Source: Astropecten irregularis (Eukaryota > Echinodermata > Asteroidea > Paxillosida > Astropectinidae). Taken from it: 64,000 bases of DNA. The translations under genes were made by a program, and so were the position numbers. The stretch is taken from the NCBI GenBank assembly GCA_963971285.1, contig OZ020255.1:10746931-10810930 (forward strand), written 5' to 3'. This document shows, in pieces, positions 61,453-64,000 of this stretch (the stretch's first letter is position 1; every line of letters begins with the position of its first letter). The notes under the pieces are model-generated. The model did no database searches. It was given only the letters and a program-made list of their open reading frames with translations, and had not been told where the DNA came from.

Positions 61453-64000
61453 CTGCCATTAGGAACAAGACCAATGTTCAGATCAGGGGTCAATTTCATA
61501 GAGCTGTTTAAGCACCAAAATTTGCTTAAGCACCAAAAATCTTTAAAACCTTTAATATTAAATCGGTATTGGGGGGGGGGGGGTCGTACCTGGGATGGAG
61601 AGGGTTGGGTGAAATCCTTGAAGTGTAAGAGTGTCTGGTAGCCAATCAGATGGCATCCCACCCATAGATCCCCCGTTGCCGCGTCAACGTAGATGTTATC
61701 CAGAAGAGCTCCAAGATCGATAACCTGAAACAATTTAGAATAATCCAATTTGGAACAATTCCAAGGACCATTTGAAAGACCTTTTTTCTTACACTAGTCG
61801 GAAATTTCACGACACACTTGAGTTAAAAGTATCCCTATCAAAGTTAATTATACTGCAGCTAGCCATGTGCGACGTCTGTGGTTGTCTATTCATTCAGCGT
61901 GAATCAGCCCTGTACATGCAGGATGTAACGTACATTTGTTTGAATATTCATATTTTTAATAAAAATTGGCCAATCAGACTCCATTCAAAATCGGCTAAAG
62001 AGCTCATAGGCCGTGTGGTCCCGAGAGCTGAAATCTCGCCGTAGCCAGGAGTCTCGCTCGCTAAACTGGTTTCACGAGAGTTGTGTGAAAACGGAGATGA
62101 ACACCGCGACTTGACCACAAGTCTATAAGATGAGCCAAAATTGAATGCACACCCCAAATGTAACTTTACAGAAACCGCTCATAAATAAAAAAGAAAAAAC
62201 CTTAAATAAATAAATAGCCCCGGTCTTATAAACCTTCCCCCTATTCTTCTTCCATCATATCTTGCAGGCCATCACGCTGTTCTGTGAGATATACTTTTGT
62301 TTTGTAACTCAGGGGGCAAAATTTTCATTCGAGCACTACGTAAGAAAAGAATGAAATCTTTCTGCCAACCTGAACGCCTTTCAAGGAATTGTCGGAGTTT
62401 CGCTCGTACACGGCAAGCGTTCCAACCACAGGGGATGAAACATACACATACCTATTGAGAAAGATCCAAACAAAGCTTCAAATGCATAATACATGATTTG
62501 TTGAACAGCACTGCCACTTTGAATAATCCAATATGGACATAAAATAACACACCTTTGAAAATTTGAGCTCATCCAGACATCTGAGTCACGAGAAAATAGC
62601 GAAAAACCAACTCGATTTTTCTTGTAAAACTTAAAGAATGGTTTTGATCTTACCCGAGATCAAAACTGTTTTCGGTCTTTGTTTTATTCATTTCTGGATA
62701 AATACAGCATTTCAGGCAGAAATGTTTTAACGGTATGTTTCTACCAGCACCATCTTCATATCCTGAAAGTTATACGTAAATCTGTGAACATTTCTGTTTT
62801 GGTATGTTACTAATCTTGTACTGTGCCTTTAACAATGTAATGACTGATACCTCAAAGATTTCCAAGGAAAACAGCAGCAAATTATGTTCTACTGAAATCC
62901 AGGAAAAAATATATATACCCACCTCCCGTCCGGCGAGATATTGATCCCGTTCAGCTCAAAACCCCTCCCTACCGCGACATGGGCCTTGCCAACATCCATG
63001 TGGTAGAACGCCACGTTGCCCCACGGAAACTTGAGCAACTTCTCCAGGAATCGCTTGATGAATTGAGTATTGTAGCCGTCGTTGGTGAAGTAGAATGAGT
63101 CTGGGCCTACTGCCACCACATCATTAACGCTGTATTTAAAAAAAATGCCAAATATGGGACCTAAAATCAGAGACCTTCTGGGTTTTTGTTTATGGAACTT
63201 TGGTGAAATGTTACCAATCTCTCATTCGACCAACAAAAGAAAATTGCCTGTCCTAATTTGGTTTGTTTCTTTTCTCTTTTCAAGTCCAGCGTTTCAAGCC
63301 TGAGTCACATGGTTCACGTTTGAGTCACATGGTTCACGTTTGAGTCACAATGTTCAAATTTGAGTCACAAGGTTCAAGTTTGAGTCACAAGGTTCAAGTT
63401 TGAGTCACAAGGTTCAAGTTTGAGTCACATTGTCCACACTTGAGTAACACAGACATGAGAGTCCCAAGTCACACGGTTCAAGTTTGAGTCACACCGGTCA
63501 AGATATAAGTTGCACGGTTCAAGATTGAGTCACATGTTTCATGTTTGAGTCACAAGATTCAATTGCGTGTTCCAAGTCACACGGTTCAAGTTTGTGTCAC
63601 ACGGTTGAAGTTTGAGTCACGTTTCAAGTTTGAGTCACATGGGTAAATACTGAGTTTTTTTACATTAAAAGGGTGTGTACTACATTTTCAAAACACGTTA
63701 TTCATGTTTAGGCTCTTACCTTCTCATGAGCGGATCCGTAATGGACTTCAGATACTTGAGGGATCGTTTCTCCATGTCAAAGCTGAATACTTCAATGGCT
63801 TCAATCTGGCGCTTGTGATTCACAACAAAAACAGTCGCTAGAAAAGAGAATTCAAATCTCACATTCAGAAGAATCGTGAATCACTTGGAATAAAAACAAG
63901 TTCTGACATTTCAGTTTGGGATATGTGGGTCTTTTCAGTTACCAGTACTCACTCTGGGCTGGGTCCTCCCAAACGCTGATGCCGTGGGGTCTGAAGTCGT
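61276..64000 (-). CDS. Paraoxonase family protein copy B, partial (exons 4-9)
   Basis: This is a second PON gene, tandem to and upstream of copy A, cut by the right edge of the window. Exons in transcription order: 64000-63953 (end of exon 4), 63837-63720, 63129-62923, 62451-62370, 61724-61590, 61452-61276. Exons 5-9 have the same lengths and phases as copy A (118, 207, 82, 135, 177 bp). Conserved: RPHGI (His), VVNH, VNDVVAVGPDSFYFTNDGYN, ELNGINISPDG, LDNIYVD, DLWVGC and the C-terminal Cys. It differs from A in, for example, exon 7 (VSSPVVGTLAVYE) and exon 8 (HLIGYQTLLHFKDF). No stop or frameshift is seen in the part present. The two stop codons are 12.6 kb apart. Confidence 0.92.
61483..61575 (+). 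repeat. Partial GGGGTCAATTTCATAG element
   Basis: GGGGTCAATTTCATAGAGC with TTTAAGCACCAAAATTTGC matches the left arm of 16843-17069. It ends in a 14-G run directly before the exon 8 donor. It is absent from copy A at this place, so it inserted after the duplication. Confidence 0.65.
61590..61724 (-). CDS. PON copy B exon 8
   Basis: The acceptor TTTCAG|GTTATC and the donor TCCCAG|GTACGA bound this exon. VIDLGALLDNIYVD and TGDLWVGC are conserved. Confidence 0.94.
62370..62451 (-). CDS. PON copy B exon 7
   Basis: The acceptor TCTCAATAG|GTATGT and the donor GTTCAG|GTTGGC bound this exon. YVYVSSPVVGTLAVYERNSD is the most diverged exon relative to copy A. Confidence 0.92.
62477..62831 (+). mobile_element. 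TTAA-type element, hybrid of two MITE families
   Basis: The left part GCATAATACATGATTTGTTG with CATCTGAGTCACGAG matches 24374 and 26446. The right part CATTTCAGGCAGAAATG, ACGGTATGTTTCTACC matches the AGGTAGTATCATAC family. It ends CTTGTACTGTGCCTTTAA. It lies in PON copy B intron 6. Confidence 0.65.
62923..63129 (-). CDS. PON copy B exon 6
   Basis: The acceptor AAATACAG|CGTTAA and the donor GGGAG|GTGGGT bound this exon. It encodes VNDVVAVGPDSFYFTNDGYN with TQFIKRFLEKLLKFPW and GRGFELNGINISPDG. Confidence 0.94.
63290..63650 (+). repeat. 20-bp minisatellite in PON copy B intron 5
   Basis: About 16-18 degenerate units of TTCAAGTTTGAGTCACAAGG type. It is at the same intron position as the large array in copy A, but shorter, more degenerate and mostly without the CACGTG core. 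Confidence 0.88.
63720..63837 (-). CDS. PON copy B exon 5
   Basis: Same splice sites as copy A (TTTCTAG|CGACTG; GAGAAG|GTAAGA). The coding is nearly identical through TVFVVNHKRQIEAIEVFSFD, differing at the end (DPLMRS). Confidence 0.93.
63953..64000 (-). CDS. PON copy B exon 4 (3' end only)
   Basis: DFRPHGISVWEDPAQ, then donor AGCCCAGA|GTGAGT; the 5' part lies beyond the window. Confidence 0.9.

Overview
The window reads as one piece of a deuterostome invertebrate genome, most likely an echinoderm (inference). It has multi-exon genes with GT-AG introns and a tRNA-headed SINE. It is very densely populated by short palindromic or inverted-repeat elements, many of them with the 'CAATTTCAT..AGCTGCTTAAGCAC' and 'TAGGCCTACATGTA' flavours. 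No bacterial, organellar or CRISPR features were seen.

Layout. (1) 1-21.9 kb: no protein gene that can be supported. It holds many MITE-like inverted-repeat elements, two tandem duplications and one weak candidate 5' leader exon (about 4.77-5.22 kb). (2) 21.9-38.2 kb, + strand: a complete GRB7/GRB10/GRB14-family adaptor in 13 coding exons. In order it encodes a His/Gly-rich N-terminus, a VPNPFPGL proline motif, RA, PH, BPS and SH2 domains; every intron phase closes, giving 705 codons plus stop. (3) 38.2-43.6 kb: its 3' UTR, then mobile-element debris. (4) 43.6-56.5 kb, - strand: a complete nine-exon paraoxonase (PON) gene, 365 codons plus stop, with all calcium-ligand, catalytic-His and cysteine positions of PON1 present. 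(5) 61.3-64.0 kb, - strand: a second tandem PON copy, exons 4 (partial) to 9, running off the right edge with identical exon lengths.

The most unusual structure is a set of tandem arrays that grew out of coding exons. The last exon of each PON gene continues into an 83-bp satellite whose unit is a copy of the final PON coding segment (about 23 codons plus the stop codon). There are 19 units at 43.6-45.2 kb, 3 at 48.5-48.76 kb and 7 at 60.7-61.3 kb. The first two blocks are one array split by a 3.26-kb terminal-inverted-repeat insertion. That insertion carries clustered CAAGCTTG palindromes at both ends and a decayed BEL/Pao-type gag relic in the middle. Independently, the 3' end of GRB coding exon 11 together with its splice donor is the first unit of a 44-bp, roughly 12-copy array running into the intron. 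Both PON copies also carry, in the same intron, a 20-bp minisatellite whose unit contains TGAGTCA and CACGTG.

The two gene systems are unrelated in function: a receptor-tyrosine-kinase adaptor (GRB) and calcium-dependent secreted or membrane lactonase/esterases (PON). They lie tail to tail, with the PON 3' arrays between them. All exon coordinates were derived by reading splice sites and phases by eye and have not been checked against transcripts.
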